Shown in pieces: positions 1 through 12,558 of a stretch of 64,000 nucleotides of DNA. The notes beneath the pieces are model-generated. The model saw only the letters and a program-made list of their open reading frames with translations, made no database searches and had not been told where the DNA came from. The stretch lies in assembly GCA_905221605.1 (NCBI GenBank), contig CAJNDS010001835.1, forward strand, positions 219,101-283,100, written 5' to 3'. This DNA comes from Symbiodinium natans. Its lineage: Eukaryota; Sar; Dinophyceae; Suessiales; Symbiodiniaceae. The position numbers and the translations under genes are program-made. The number at the start of each line of letters is the position of its first letter. Position 1 is the first letter of the stretch.

Positions 1-990
1 CACGGATTATGCCGGAAACTGCAATTGTCAGTGCCTACAGACTCAGTGGACGCTGCATTGGGAGCCTCGGCCACCCTTGCCTTTGCCCTTCGCCTCTCCT
101 GCAGTGGTCGCATGCAAGCACAAACCTCTCGCGGCCCTGGGCGCTCGAAGAGGTGACATGACAATGATGGACACCCACTGCCTTCGCCTTTGCCCGCTTT
201 GGCCTGCTGCGGGGCCTTTGCAACAACGCGGGCGCAAAAGCAAAGAGTCATGGAACAAAAGGCTAGAGCGTGTGCAGTGCTAGCTCCGGTGGTCGAACTT
301 GCATTGAACACCAGCCGCCTGCCTAGGCTGCGAACCTCCTTATACGTAACTTTTACATATACTTTTACGATGCGCAGGCCCGGCAGCACTGTGCCCCAGT
401 GATGCCTAGGCCGAGTCAGGCCTTGGGCTGCGGGGCTTTTGCCTGAGCCGAAGGAGGCGCTGCCGGCGCTGCGGCGCCTCTGCCATTGGCTCTCCCACTG
501 CTCTCTCACAAGGGCGCCCCTGCTTATCTTGGAAACCAGAGGATGAGGGCCACGTTTGATACAGAGCCTATCTTCATTCTGACCGAAAATGAGCTAAGCA
601 ATGGCGAACTCTAGGTAGGTGAAGCCGCGCGGACCTCCAAAGCCAAGAGTTGTCGGCACCCCCTCTGCATCAACACACTCACGACTTCGTAACTTTTGTA
701 TCGTTAAGCCATGTTTGTCCAAATTATGAGACCCACAACCCAAGGTGCTGCCTCCAGGAGACACCCCCGGGGAGTCAGCGGCAGGGCCTGGAAAACCGAG
801 CACGGGCACTTGAAACTCCAGTTAACGAGACAGCAGGCGGGAAGGATGCGAAAGGGGGCATGAAGCTGAGGGAGATTTGGGCCATTCGAGCTGATCTGCA
901 AGTACGATTGCGCAGGGGTCAGGTTGCTGCTGTCCAATCTTGACCACCTGTATGGCTCCGGTGACAAGAGTCAGAACTTTTTGCGTTGAC
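1..990. other. no supported gene
   Basis: Roughly 1 kb of mixed-composition sequence. Open frames on both strands are short and rich in Arg, Pro and Cys, and none shows a domain or a convincing pair of splice sites. I see no repeat or RNA gene here. Confidence 0.5.
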
Positions 991-995
991 CGATC

Positions 996-1549
996 TCACC
1001 AGATCACCTGCTCTGGCGAATGAGAGCCGTGCTCGTGCTGCCTTTGCCATCCTCGGTGGGCCTGTGAAAAGCATGCAAAAGCGATTTCGGACACATCTCG
1101 AACTTTTTTGGACAACCCTTCGAGGCCACTGCTCTTTGCTTGGCTTTCCTTTGCCTTAGTGCTGAGAGGAAACATCCGTCCCTGACACGAGGTTCTGGCC
1201 ACAAACGCGGTCAACAGCTTCATACATACTGTTTCTTACTCTTGCCGGCGTTTTCGATTGGTTTCTTTGTTTGTATTTATATGGTGATGTTCAATATAGT
1301 CCGTATTCTCATCATGATCATCTGTTCATTATCTTCTATGAATTTCCACTAGGTGATAGAGGTGTCTCACCTCAACCGGTGAGAATATGAATCGCGCCAA
1401 GTAGATGCTGCCTCGCAGAAAATATGCATCAAGGAAAACAAATCCAAGGGTAAACGCTGCATTTGAAGTAGCCCTGTAGAAATCTGTAGAACATGCAGAA
1501 ACCTCGCATAGGGGGCAGACACCACGGTAGTCACGCGATTCTCATCCAA
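996..1549 (-). CDS. possible exons of an unassigned minus-strand gene
   Basis: Two stop-free minus-strand stretches, 1549-1367 and about 1175-996, read as mixed-composition protein, unlike the Arg/Pro-rich frames around them. The second is Lys/Glu/Ser rich and helical in character (for example AKESQAKSSGLEGLSKKV). They are in different frames, as expected for separate exons, but I could not fix splice sites that join them. No domain is recognised. The strand agrees with the better supported genes of this window. They could be chance open frames. Confidence 0.2.
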
Positions 1550-1727
1550 CTATGCTACCATGTCAGGCAGGTATACCCATGGAGCACCTTTTGCCTGCTC
1601 TGCTAAAGCCACCATGGAATCAGCAAAAACTGCAAGCAAACGCTGGCGAAGCATGATGTCAAAAACGTACACGTTTGCATGAAATTTCTGGTTTCGGCAA
1701 GTACACCCTCCGCGACGTTAAAAAGAA

Positions 1728-1748
1728 AACACACACACACACCCACAC
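1728..1748. repeat. (AC)n microsatellite
   Basis: Short CA-dinucleotide run with one interruption. It creates Thr/His and Val/Cys-rich shadow frames that are not genes. Confidence 0.85.
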
Positions 1749-1992
1749 GTGCGCGACGCGAAATAAGCCTAGCCCTTGTATGACGATTATTCGTGCTGCG
1801 AATACTAATCCTCCCACTACTACCACCATCACCACTACTACTGCTCCTGAATGCTCCTGCTCCTGCTGCTACTCTTGCTGCTGGCAACTGACAATAATCA
1901 AAGAAAGCCTTGAGGCCCATGCTTTTACTCTTCTTGCCAAAGCCTTTGCCGGGCATCCAGCCTGGCGCTGCTAAGGCATGTGAAGCACCCAA

Positions 1993-4815
1993 GGGCCGTC
2001 ACACAACTACTCAGATCGGCGAACTAGGACGAGCAACAAGTAAACATCAATAACATTAACCATAAACCATAACCCAGCTTCAGCTCATTTCAGCTCCGAG
2101 AACGCCCTTCGGAAGGGACCATCTCACACCATACGAGTACAATCCATGCAAGTACCAAACACTCCACGTTTCTTCTGCTGCTGTCGCCTGGACCGCTCTT
2201 GCTCAGCGACCGGAGTGCAAGACCATGTCTGGCCCAGCCTCCTTTGAAGGGCATCATCGGATCCCAGATTGTGCAATTCTGCGCGCCGAGCCCGGACTCA
2301 TCCTCCGACAAGCAAAGACCAAACTTTTTTTGCAACTGTCAATGGCCAAGGGCTTATTGATGAGGACAGCCTGATTCGTGTCTGAATTTCGCAAAGTTCA
2401 ACGATTGGATGTGCCTGGTACTTCGAAGGGTAATACGGTAGGAGAGCAGGTGACAGCAGCAGTAGGACTGTCGAGAGATGGGGGGGGGGGACTGGGCATC
2501 AGGGCGGCACCCGCAACAAAGCAGCAGGATTCACGAGCAGTCGCTCCAGTCGTACTAGGGGCATTGAGACAAACATCGAGCCTGGAGTTCCAGCGCACAA
2601 CCACAACAGGAATCACATCCACCCACACCCACAATAAGAGAGAAAGAAACAAAGCAAGCACAAACGAAATATGGGAGGATGGATTCACAAGCCCCAAATC
2701 CAAAGCTGCGCACGCAACCAGGACAGAGAGAGGAGAGAGCCAACGAGCACACAACCAATGCCTTTCTCAAGTCGGACATGTAAAGTGTAAACAGTCAAAT
2801 GCAGGAAAGCTGTCACAGCTCCAGTCCCGCCACCTTCAGGGCAGCACATGCTTCAAGCTGAAATAGGAGCCAGCAGCCCTTTTAACCTGTCAACTGGACC
2901 GTGTGGGTCAGGTCCTCATAGACCTGGAACTGGACCATTACCCCAGGGAGGAGATCACGGGAACCAACCTCAGCAAACTGCGCCCGATATGGAATGCGAG
3001 AGCAATGGGAAGAGAGAGAGAGAGAGAGAAAGGGATACAGGAGAGTGGTACAATGACACAGGAGTGAGGGCCTACTTTTTCCAGCCGCCTAGACTGCAGG
3101 CACTTCGTTCAAGGACTTGACATGACTGAAAGCTGCCCTGACTCCCAGCAGCAAGCAGCGTCTCTTCAAAGGTCGCACATCGCCGAACGGTCGAAAACAT
3201 GTCGAAATACTCTGTCCTGTTTCACGGGCTGGGTACACCAACTTCCCAATTCCAAGGCCCAAAAAACGGAACACGACAAGTTCCACTTTGGTGAACTGAA
3301 GTGACTCGTCACTACACACCTTTTGCAAGTGTCAGTGAGTCAAGACCACTTCTAGAGGCAGGGGCCAAGGCTGGCCAAGTGGGTGGTGGTGGGATGCCGT
3401 GCCCTGTGCGGATGTGAACCGGATCCTGCTACCCGAGGAGTGGCAGCTGCTATGTCACTCGCAGGAAATGCCTCCTGGCAATTTTGAAGCACTGTGTTTT
3501 GTTTGTCCTCACCGTACTGTGCCGAAACCGTATGCGCTCTCAGGGGGAGGGCCGGGCCAACGAAAGCTAGCTGCCTTCTGGCATGTTCATCACAGAGGTG
3601 AAGGAAATGGTGGAGAGACAGAGGGAGAGAGAAAGACGGCGCAGCATCTGCAGGCTGTTTAGAGACAGTTACTTACGAGATACGACCCACATGGACCAAT
3701 TTCTACTGCAGCTCGAGTGAGGCTCGAGAATCAAATCGCCCAGTACTTTCTTCCCCGCATGCCATCATGGCCGCGCTGCTGAGGCCGATTGAAAATTGTG
3801 TCAAACAACGCCTCGGATGGTGTGCTGAGTATTGGATGTTGGATAACATTGGCTGGACTGCAACAACAACAACGACACCAGCACCACCGACGGTTCACCG
3901 CCATCTTGAATGGGCGTGTCAACTGTGCGTCAAGGCCTCGCTGGCTCAGGATCTGTGTACACCAGTCCCTCAAGTTTGCATTCTCTGCAGGCCAACCCGC
4001 AGGCCAATGGGTGCAAGAGCAGCGCTCTCAAAACAACTGATGCAAATTTCGAATGATAGTCCCAAACAGCAAAAGCCCCTCAATCAGAACTACCTGCAAT
4101 GGCGCAAGAGTGCAACTTGAGCTAAACCCCGGTGGGAGCCAGGGCGTCTGTGAGTGCTGGTGCTCAAGGTGGCGAGTAAAGCTGAAAATCGTACTCACAC
4201 ATTGCAAGGGCTTAGGCTGTCAGACGCAATGTGGGTTGCAGTCACGGACGCTGGCTCTCACACTAAATGTATTAACCCCTGTTTAGCTGTGCCTGGTCTT
4301 TGCCATGGCTCAGAGTTTTCTGGCCCGCAATGACGTGGACGCAACCCTGGGAATCGCAGCATGTCGCCGCACAGGGCGTTCAAGTAGCATAATACTTTCG
4401 TATTGGCCGACTGAGTGACTGGTCGCATCAAAAGCTTCTGTTAAAGTCCAAGCCAGGTGTCTTCTGAGACGCACGAACCAGCCGAGTTAGCGCCCAAAGC
4501 AAACAGCCTTCTCTCGGACGGGTTTTACGGTTTTAATCGTGATGGCTCATGTTGTGGGCTTGGAGGGCAGAAGCAGAAATGCAGAACCATGCCTGGAATG
4601 CAGAAGGCTGTGAGTGCTGTGAGTGCGAGTATCGGGCCTGCATTAAGTATCGAAGCCACACTGAAGAAGCCCTGGAAGCAGTCGCTGCCCACACAACCAG
4701 GGGTTGGCACTGCAGCCCAGTTGAAGACCGTGAAGGTCACCTTGTTCAAAGGCAATACAAGAGCAGGTGCTACCGCTAGGGCCGTCAGGGATTCATTTCT
4801 TTCAAGTCGAAGAAC
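1993..4815. other. no supported gene
   Basis: The region holds a degenerate telomere-like stretch at 2058-2077 (AACCATAAACCATAA, also found at 63868), a (GA)n run at 3010-3029 and several modest open frames on both strands without recognisable domains. The 162-codon plus frame at 2378-2866 is Thr/His/Gln rich and unconvincing. A minus frame at 3328-3089 is the most protein-like but has no identified splice sites. Confidence 0.45.
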
Positions 4816-5004
4816 TGACACACACAGACAGACACAGACACACAGAGACACAGACACACAGACTCACAGACACACAGACACACAGACACACACACACACA
4901 GAGGCAAACACACACACACACACAGAGACACACAGACACACAGAGACAAACACAGACACACAGAGACAGAGACAGACACACAGAGACAGAGACAAACACA
5001 GCAC
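4816..5004. repeat. compound CACAGA/ACAGAC microsatellite
   Basis: Almost 190 bp built only from CA, AGA and ACAG words. All six frames stay open through it, producing Thr/His/Asp/Gln-rich or Cys/Val/Ser-rich artefactual frames, including the 223-codon plus frame that begins at 4457. Those frames are not genes. Confidence 0.95.
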
Positions 5005-5540
5005 GGACACAGTGACAGTGGCAATGGCAGTTGGAATCGTCTGGAATCCGTGGGAGTCTGGCCTAACCTGCCCCAGCCAATGGCAAGAAGGAGGAAGGTC
5101 TGCCCGAGTGGCCGCCAGCAGCTGGTAGAGCAGTCCGAAGCTTGTTCCGAGATCCTGACGGGAGCATTATGTGGTCAGGTCCGGTGCTGCACTCACCTAC
5201 TGCCTACTGCCAGCATTAATGAAGACACCACAAAGCCCTGTCTGGACCGGATACCCTCCAACAAGCTTCAACAGCATGGAAGCCGCCATGCCTCGACAGG
5301 AAAACCTGCGCGAAGTGCTACCGGAGCCAAACAGAGGAGGCCACCGTAGCCCAAGCATTGCAGCCTGGGGACGTCGCATTTTGCAAGGTGCTTTTTGTTG
5401 CCTCCCGCCTCGCTGAATGGACATCCACTTTGCAGGGCCTATGGCCCATTCAGAAGTCTGCATCTGTGCTGTCGGCACAAGTAATCATCTTATCACTCCC
5501 CGTGAGCTCTCACAATCACTCCAAACCGCAAGAGCAACAG
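5005..5540. other. no supported gene
   Basis: Unique-looking DNA between the microsatellite and the next candidate exon. Several overlapping short frames occur on both strands and none stands out. Confidence 0.4.
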
Positions 5541-5549
5541 ATGCCAAAC

Positions 5550-5867
5550 TCAAATGCCAGCCGCGCAAGGCTCAGGGACTAAGCTCACATGTCTCTGACA
5601 AACACCCAACTCAACACAAACCAGAGCCACTGCAATGTATTGTGGGAGCGATGCCGGAAAGCTGAAGCTTTGCCCTCCACACTCCCTCCACCTTTCTGTA
5701 GTAGACTCTAGACCTTTGTTTTGTTTCCTTATCCGTGCCTCTACTCTAAGGTCCGCCTGCGCGCTTGAACGCACAAAGGCGTTGATCTCTCGGACGCCAG
5801 CAACGACACGACTCACTTTATGTTCACCTGTCACCTCAAATTTGGAACCCCCCCGCCCTCCTTGCAA
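5550..5867 (-). CDS. possible exon, unassigned
   Basis: A minus-strand open stretch whose first two thirds have balanced, charged composition (for example HKVSRVVAGVREINAFV and RVEARIRKQNKGLES), suggesting a helical coding segment. The last third is Cys/Phe rich and probably intronic. No domain, start codon or confirmed splice site. It sits just left of the 5992-6780 repeat cluster, which also keeps frames open, so chance openness cannot be excluded. Confidence 0.22.
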   Translation of the reverse strand: MQGGRGGSKFEVTGEHKVSRVVAGVREINAFVRSSAQADLRVEARIRKQNKGLESTTERWRECGGQSFSFPASLPQYIAVALVCVELGVCQRHVSLVPEPCAAGI

Positions 5868-5991
5868 ACCAATTCATGCAAAAACAATCCTCCCGAGATT
5901 GCTCGGCTGAGTCTCCCGAAAAAGATCCCACATTTGTTCCCCAAACAGTGTGCCAACACCAAGGGTTCTTACGTCCAGAGAAAAGGGTCCG

Positions 5992-6780
5992 AAATGCAAA
6001 GACGCCCAAAAGCGACAGTTTCGCATTTGGCGAAGCCAGACGTCCAAAAGACAGGTACGAGGATGGCGACGTCCATGCGCATGGCACCTGGGCGGGAGCG
6101 CGATCTCATGCGATTTCCACCACGACGACCATTTCGCCAAAAGCGACGACAGTTACGAGGATGGCGACGTCGATGCGCGCACCCTAGGCGAGAGCGCGAT
6201 TCGCAACATCGCGAATTGCAAATCCCACGAGTCTGGCCGCACACTGCGAGCCAATCCAACCACCGGCTCAAAACGTAGGATTCCACGCGCCCGCCACGCT
6301 TTCAGGATGCTTAGCGATGCAAGCCTCGAAAGACGCATGGGACCAAGAGGCAGAGAGCACAACTTCCACCCATGAACGCCATGAAATGCGCACGGGGCCT
6401 AGGCGAGAGCGCGATTCGACACTGCGCACGACGAAAAAGCAAGTAATCTGCGATGCTTCAAGGCACCCAGAAATCCGTGCCCAAGCCCGCGCTGCGGAAA
6501 AAGTACGATTGCGACCACCGAGCGAGGAACAGCACGAGCAACTCGTATACTGTTGTTGCTGTTGGATGTCTGGGTTTGCGAAATGCGACACTGTCGTCGT
6601 TTCGGACGTCGCTTTTGGACGGCAGGGTTCGCCACATGCGAAACCGTCGTCGCTTTTGGTGTGTCTGGACGACATTCGGAGTTGGCTCGAAAGCCGACTG
6701 CAAGTCTCGTACGCCGAGGACGTCCGGAGCTCTGGTGGCTCGAAAGTCGACTTTCGTAGAACGTCTGGAGCTTGAGCTGG
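5992..6780. repeat. inverted, internally repeated element family
   Basis: A cluster of diverged copies of one sequence family in both orientations. A unit with the core TTCGCCAAATGCGAAAC followed by TGTCGTCGCTTTTGG lies on the minus strand at about 6054-5995 and 6150-6115, and on the plus strand at about 6573-6612 and 6612-6665, so the ends fold back on each other. A second motif, ACGAGGATGGCGACGTC, recurs at 6057 and 6153. A 21-nt word containing CTAGGCGAGAGCGCGATTCG is identical at 6183-6203 and 6398-6418. A third pair, starting GGCTCGAAAG and ending near GGAGCT, sits at 6684 and 6738. All six frames are long here because of the repeat, and the 140-180 codon frames are not supported as genes. 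Confidence 0.75.
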
Positions 6781-7099
6781 ATAAAGTCATTCTGTCGTGA
6801 CCCATGTAGTTCTTCGCGTCCCCATTCATGTGGTCTAAGCTGGCATACCTGAAGCTCTCCCGCTAGGGAACATGTGCTGTGCGTGCCAAGGCAGGCGTGC
6901 CAAGCCAGCGAGCTAGACACTTTGCTAGCCATCTGGGATTTTAATGGCTGCTAGAGCAAATGAAACAGGTCGTCTTACGGCAAGCTCATGAGGAAAGGTA
7001 TCCAGCCTGGGAAACAACGTAAGGCAAAAACTGGAGAGCAGGGCGAAAGCAAGGCCCGTACAGATGGCAGGCGGCGATTTGCCAATAAGTTGAGTCCAA

Positions 7100-7135
<36 letters not shown>

Positions 7136-7251
7136 GGCGGGGGGGCGGGCTGTTGCTTCATCTCTCCCGGGCACTCTCCGCTTGTCTCCTCGGGGAAATA
7201 GTCTCTGTTTCAGGCGTTTGCTTTGTGGACTAGTAGATGGACCACGCCGCC

Positions 7252-7285
<34 letters not shown>

Positions 7286-7293
7286 CCCCCCCC
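7100..7293. repeat. poly-G/poly-C inverted pair (hairpin)
   Basis: A 34-nt G run (7100-7133) followed by TTGGCGG faces GCCGCCA plus a 32-nt C run (7246-7284) about 105 bp away. The two sides are complementary over roughly 40 bp, so the segment can form a G:C hairpin. The loop has no recognised content. Gly- and Pro-only frames across it are artefacts. Confidence 0.85.
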
Positions 7294-10180
7294 AACACCT
7301 TGAATCCCCGAGATATCAGGGACTAAGACCCTCAAGTCCTATTCGTCCAAAAAAACAAGAAGGTTGTAAACAAACACTCCAACGGAGCTAGCTGTCGTGA
7401 TAAAAAGCCTAGAGGCTGCATAGCAAGCTCGAAGAAAGTCCGCTGATCGTCTTAGCAAGCAGGGCATCGGTTCGACACGCTGGAACCAACAGGCGGACTG
7501 GTCACACACTGCTGCCACGTCTCGTTCTAACAGTAAGAACGCCAGCTGGAATAAGCCTCGGGTAAGTACAGCGACAGGGCTGCTAAGAAAAGTCTTTGAG
7601 TCAATCGCATTCAGATATCTGAGGCCGTTGATCAATATCACTTTGGCCCGGAAATGTATCTTTCGCCAAAATCAATGTTCCTTTCGCGAAACTATAGCCG
7701 CCCAATCGCGCGCACTCCTGAACCCCAAGACCTATAATCACATCCATGGTGCCTACGTACTACAGCTACGCAGCTACGCACATGCGCACTTTTTGAGCAG
7801 ATGCTGCGTGGGCTGGGCCCTTAATGGGATACGTTAGACTTTCAAACGCTGAATAACCCCTAGACCCTCGCTGCGTGTAGTCTGATCCGATGGAGGCTTT
7901 CAGCCAGCTGGGCGTGAGAGACCTTATGCCGCGGATGCATAGCAAAAAGGCGCCTTGCATTTCAAAACTTTCACCACAAAAATCCTTTCGCACACCCTGT
8001 TCGTGCAACTTTCGCGGACACTTATACATCCTTGAAAGGTTGAAAGAATAAATTCCACAAGGACCTTTTGCATAGCCTAGAGACGCCTAAAAAGCGTGCG
8101 CACGATCAAAGCAGGGGCTTTACCGCTGTGCTTAAGGTATCTTTAGGGCTGAGGTGCTCAAGCACCCTTCACAGGCACTGATTCGATGCTGTTTCCGGGG
8201 AGCGGCATCGGGAGCTTGCAGCCTCCAAACCCTGTCGGCCTATCGGCCGATTCCATGTAAGGATACTATTACTTATGCGGCGTGTAGGCCTCGAACACAT
8301 CAAAACGGTAAATCATGCATAGAAAACTTGCCCAAAGCGCCGCCGCTACAGCAAGAAAGACGCAAGGAGTGCTACTTCCAACAACGAGATGGATGGAGCT
8401 AGTCTCAGCAGCCTCAGGGGCTGAGAACGCATTCAACATTGGGAAACCGGGGGTGCCCTATCCTGAGCTGTAGGGAAATGCAAGCCGGCCCGCTGTGGCC
8501 AACCTTTGGTGACCAAGGAACCGACGCTCCCAACGAAGCCGAGCTCAAGTCCCATCTTCCCTCCAGCATGTGCTCTGTGCGCAAGAGATACCGCCAGAAA
8601 CTGCGATCCCCTAGGCTAGGCGGTCCCTCACAGTCCTCGTCCCCCTGGAGCCCAATCGCCAAGGAGGCCAAACAGGATTCCTTGGCTCATTCAATGTGAT
8701 GGACTGCCTCGTTCTTGCTTGAAAGCCTGCTTGCTGCCCCTTAAACTCAGAGTAGTGAGCAGTGTCGCTTGGATGAATTCAGCACAAGCGGTGAAGCGTC
8801 GGCCAGCTGCTGAGAAGAGCCCGAGACCAAGTCCAATGCGCGTGCGATCCTGCGCACTGGAAAACACATGTGTACCATGCATGAACGTGACTCCGAGCCA
8901 TGGACATTTCCGGTCCGATGTCCGGTCCTCCTCAGGGATCAGGAGCCGTTCTGCGCAAACCTGTGCAAACGGAGGAGTGAGGGGTCGTCATATTCATGCT
9001 GAGCTATGCAGAACTATGTAGTACGTAACTCAAGTAGCTTCAAGACAGCAAAGTGTAAAATGTGAAGCTTACCGGTCTTACCGGTCTTACCGGTCTTCGT
9101 AGTCATGGCCTCAAAGTTGCAGCCGGGGAGCCGACCAGTTTCCAAGCCACGCGAATGAGTAGGCGATTGGGATCAAGTGCAGGGCTGCCAGCCAGGGGAA
9201 CTCCTGCAGAATCCTTTTTCTGGGGAAAGGTACTGCAGGTTCCAGACTTTCTCAAGATAGTTCAGGCTATCTGACATGTCCCGGTCCCTCGTCAGCACAA
9301 TGTTCCAAATCCTGCATGGTGAAAGTCGCACTTGCTCTCTCTTCTGCGTTTCGAGACGAAAACCGTGACACAGCATATTCGCGCCCAGATAAATCTGGAC
9401 TTTTGATGTCATCTGCACGTGTCCTGGCTGCTGTGGACTTGGGCTCATCTTTCGCTGTGCCGGACGGCTCACCTGAGCAAAGCTTTGGAGCGCTTGACTC
9501 CGAAGCTCCAAACCCTCCACCTCAAACAAGGGCTGGAGCAGATCATGCTGCAAGAGGGGAAGCTGTCTGCTTTCCTAAAGCCTTCTCCACTTAAGGCTGA
9601 GCCATGCATTGAATGGCTTCACCCAGACAACACCCGAACCTTAAGTATCCTTTCGTGCATCTATCTGGCCTAGGATATGGGAGTACTACCTCACAAAAGC
9701 ATGTACCAAGAGACTCCATTCATACACGGTTACAACAAGGCGAATGTGGTCACAACAGTCTGGTCCGCCGATCCAGTAGCGACCTTGTAAGGACCCTCCC
9801 CAGCTTCCAGGGACTCAGAGGTCAGAACTCGACACCGCAAGACCCCAAGGAGACTAACATCAGAGGTTCATAAGGATCCCCTTTATAAGAACCCTGACCT
9901 CAGCCGAAGCCAAAAAGCCCGCGAAAACTCGTCTCTCTCATATGGTTGGCTCGGCTGAGCGACCAGGGGACGGGCACGAAGTTCCTCGTTGGAAGTAACA
10001 CGTGAAAAACCAAACACAACCAAAGAATCTCTACCACCAAGAAGAGGTTAGTTGCTGATAAAACAACGGTACCACGAGCTCAGGTCCTGCATCTACGTCG
10101 AACCGAGACCACCTCTCCCCACGTAAGAGAAACCCAGCGTTTGAGGGTCTTGAGGCTTTGAGTGTATGCCAAGTGGCTTA
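7294..10180. other. no supported gene; one small tandem repeat
   Basis: Unique-looking DNA with short frames on both strands. A nine-base repeat, ACCGGTCTT, occurs three times at 9071-9097. A plus frame at 9419-9590 and an overlapping minus frame at 9553-9380 both look moderately protein-like, so neither can be chosen. Confidence 0.4.
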
Positions 10181-10302
10181 CATCATCTGCAGCAGACTCG
10201 GCCACCGCATTCCAGGCCGAAGAGCGAAAAACCAGAAAACCTTCCATCTGCCCCCACGGACTGACTGGCCCTTTCAACTTGAGGGCGGACTGATTTACGA
10301 CT

Positions 10303-10438
10303 TGGGGAGTGCCAGATCTCGATGTGAAAACTTCGGGATAAGGGGCCCAAGATGCCGCTCAACAGGCTGTAGGCAATCTGGTAGGACAGGAAGTTGAAAG
10401 GTGCTCCGCCTAAGCTGCCCATGTCGGCCATTGCTGTG
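10303..10438 (-). CDS. probable exon, unassigned protein
   Basis: A minus-strand stretch with good coding character (STAMADMGSLGGAPFNFL, then a hydrophobic SYQIAYSLLSGILG segment). It is preceded by CTGTGACAG as a possible acceptor and followed by GTC|GTAAAT as a possible GT donor. A second protein-like minus stretch, about 10240-10130 (SSAWNAVAESAADDVSHL), could be the next exon. No family recognised. Plus-strand frames through the same DNA are longer (190 codons from 10394) but Ser/Thr/Ala rich and less convincing. Confidence 0.33.
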
Positions 10439-11993
10439 CTGTCACAGAGCATCGTGAACGCGGAAGGTTTTGCAACAATGACAGCACGCGCCAACTATCA
10501 CGGCATGTCTTCATTATCCGAGTGCCTTGACTCGAAAGGCCTTGGCCGGGGGAACTTCCGTACATGTCACATTTCTTGGCAGGTCGCGAAACCATTGTGC
10601 GTGCACGGCCGTGTGGATGCTCATTCCAATGGCAAGCCTTGCGTGGGTAAAGATTGTCTATTTGCAAGGTGCTATTGTGGACCCAAGCTTCTGACCTCAA
10701 GTCTGGCGAACTGGTCTGTGGGGAGTCTTGTGCAAGTGAGCAGCGAGCACAGTACGCCTGCAGAGACCTTTGCAGACTGCTTCGGTGGTGCTGCGCGCAC
10801 TGCAGCTAGAACGGCAACCTTGGCTTTCACCAGCTTGTACCAAACGGCCTGCCAGTCAAGTGGCTACCATTCCCGGGCGTTTTTCTCGATTCCAGTGCCG
10901 GAGCCAAGCGTCCGTGTTGAGAAGCGTGGCTCCGAAACCAAAGAGGAAGTATCCAAGACTGGCTGAATAGATCCTGCAGGGGTTCCGTGAATGTGCAGAC
11001 CAGAACATGCTTCCCACGTCATTCCAGCAGGAATAGCAGGAGTGGGCACTCAGCTATTCAAGAAAAAGGTCGCACAACCTCTCCGTCCCGTTCACACCTG
11101 AAACCCCTCAACTCCTCGGTGTTCCGAGCAATGATGCCAGGGCCAATGCCATACCTTGACATCACTTGGACCGGTGCAGATTGAAGGAGCAAAAAAGACG
11201 ACCATTCCAACCGTGCGCTTGCAACTTGTACTTGCACTGATGTTAGCATTTCCGTGCTAGTACTTGCAAGGCTTCTGATCCGGTCTCAGGGACACTTCAT
11301 TTTTGACTTGCCAAACGACGTCACCTTTTTGATATAAGGCGAGTCCAAGATACCAGAGCTGCTGCAAAGCCCGCCAAGTAGACAGGCCCTGCACATTAGG
11401 GCATTGCTGTCGAAAATTGTCAACTCGCAACGCAGCGTTCCAACTGCATTCGTGCGTATGCATTGCCGATAGCATCGAGCCAGACATGAACGATCATGAA
11501 CGTATCCCCCAGACATGTTCCCGTGCTGGCCAGGCAGGACCAAGGGCATCGAAGACGATTCCTGGAACACTGCGCGAGCTGACATGTTTGGTTCTCTGGC
11601 TGAAATAGAAGACCTCTTTCGAGCATTGCTACATGGATTGTCTTTGTGCCAGCTTCGGGAATGGAGAGTTTGGCAGGAACTACCACACACATGTATTCCA
11701 CATGGGTGCAAAATGGTGCAAATTAATACAGCAAACACCGAAGTCATAGCAGAGAAAAGTTGGGCTAGCCAAGCCCCATTGGCCCGTTACGCCGTAAAGA
11801 CAGAGACACGAGGAAATCCCAACATCTCCATTGAACCGCTGCAAAAAAGGTATGTTTCAGAAGCTGACATTTCCCATCTAAAACAACTGAAAGAAATCAT
11901 AACAAACACCTCCCTGCCCTTGGAACCGCGGGTCCAAGCACATGCACCGTGAGGGGAAGCCTGTGTTTATGAGAGGTCGTTGTGATAAGGGGG

Positions 11994-12083
11994 AACTCAT
12001 TTGATTGAGTATTACTTCCGTACCGCTGCGCTTGTCAGGCGTGTGACCTTGAGCGATGAGCCGCATCGTTCCAGTTGGGCCCT
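11994..12083 (+). repeat. diverged dispersed repeat, copy 1
   Basis: Shares AACTCATT, ATTACTTCC and TACCGCTGCGCT in the same order and spacing with 13109-13210, and again CCAGTTGG and CC near the far end. The two copies, about 90-100 bp, lie 1.1 kb apart in the same orientation. Function unknown; an old short interspersed repeat is the simplest reading. Confidence 0.6.
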
Positions 12084-12224
12084 TTACTCCGCATCCGACT
12101 CCCTGCTATCATGGTCGGAGGAAGGATCCAACGGGTCACGGAAGCATCTTTCACGCAAGGGCTTTAGCGCGCGTTGATCCCGACAAAGGCTGTACCGGTC
12201 GTTGATCCCGCATGTTTTGGTGAG

Positions 12225-12558
12225 CGAAATAGCCGAACGCGCACGGCCATCCGCACTGCGTCTTCCACAAGGGGCCCCCAGCCTCTCTCCGTGAGATCTT
12301 CAAAAAGCTTCTCTGCCTCAGGCCGTCCTCCACAGACTGATAGTGGTTGTAGAATCCTTGCTCGTCGTCCAGTCACGGAATTGAGCACTTCCTCGCCGGC
12401 GGGCAAAACTTCACCAGGGTCCTTGCAGAGGACCCCGGATTCTGGACCCTGCAGGTGCCCCGAACGCCAACCCATTGGCTGCCACGACATCGGGGTAATT
12501 AGCTGCCACCGCCAGGCAGAGTCGGAGAACGTCGACAACGGGTAAGTTTTGTTCCATC
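12225..12558 (-). CDS. probable two-exon gene fragment, unassigned
   Basis: Two minus-strand segments have strong coding character. The first (about 12558-12475) starts with Met and reads MEQNLPVVDVLRLCLAVAAN and onward, a helical stretch. The second (about 12311-12225), after a CTGAGGCAG acceptor, reads EKLFEDLTERGWGPLVEDAV, also helical and acidic. They are in different frames, so the ~160 bp between them would be intron; I could not fix the donor. No family recognised. Confidence 0.35.

Noticed and set aside
4457-5128. 223-codon plus frame
   Set aside because: More than a quarter is CACAGA microsatellite and the rest lacks protein character.
5820-6932. Overlapping Arg-rich frames of 105-177 codons
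   Set aside because: Open because of the inverted repeat family at 5992-6780; they occur on both strands with equal quality.
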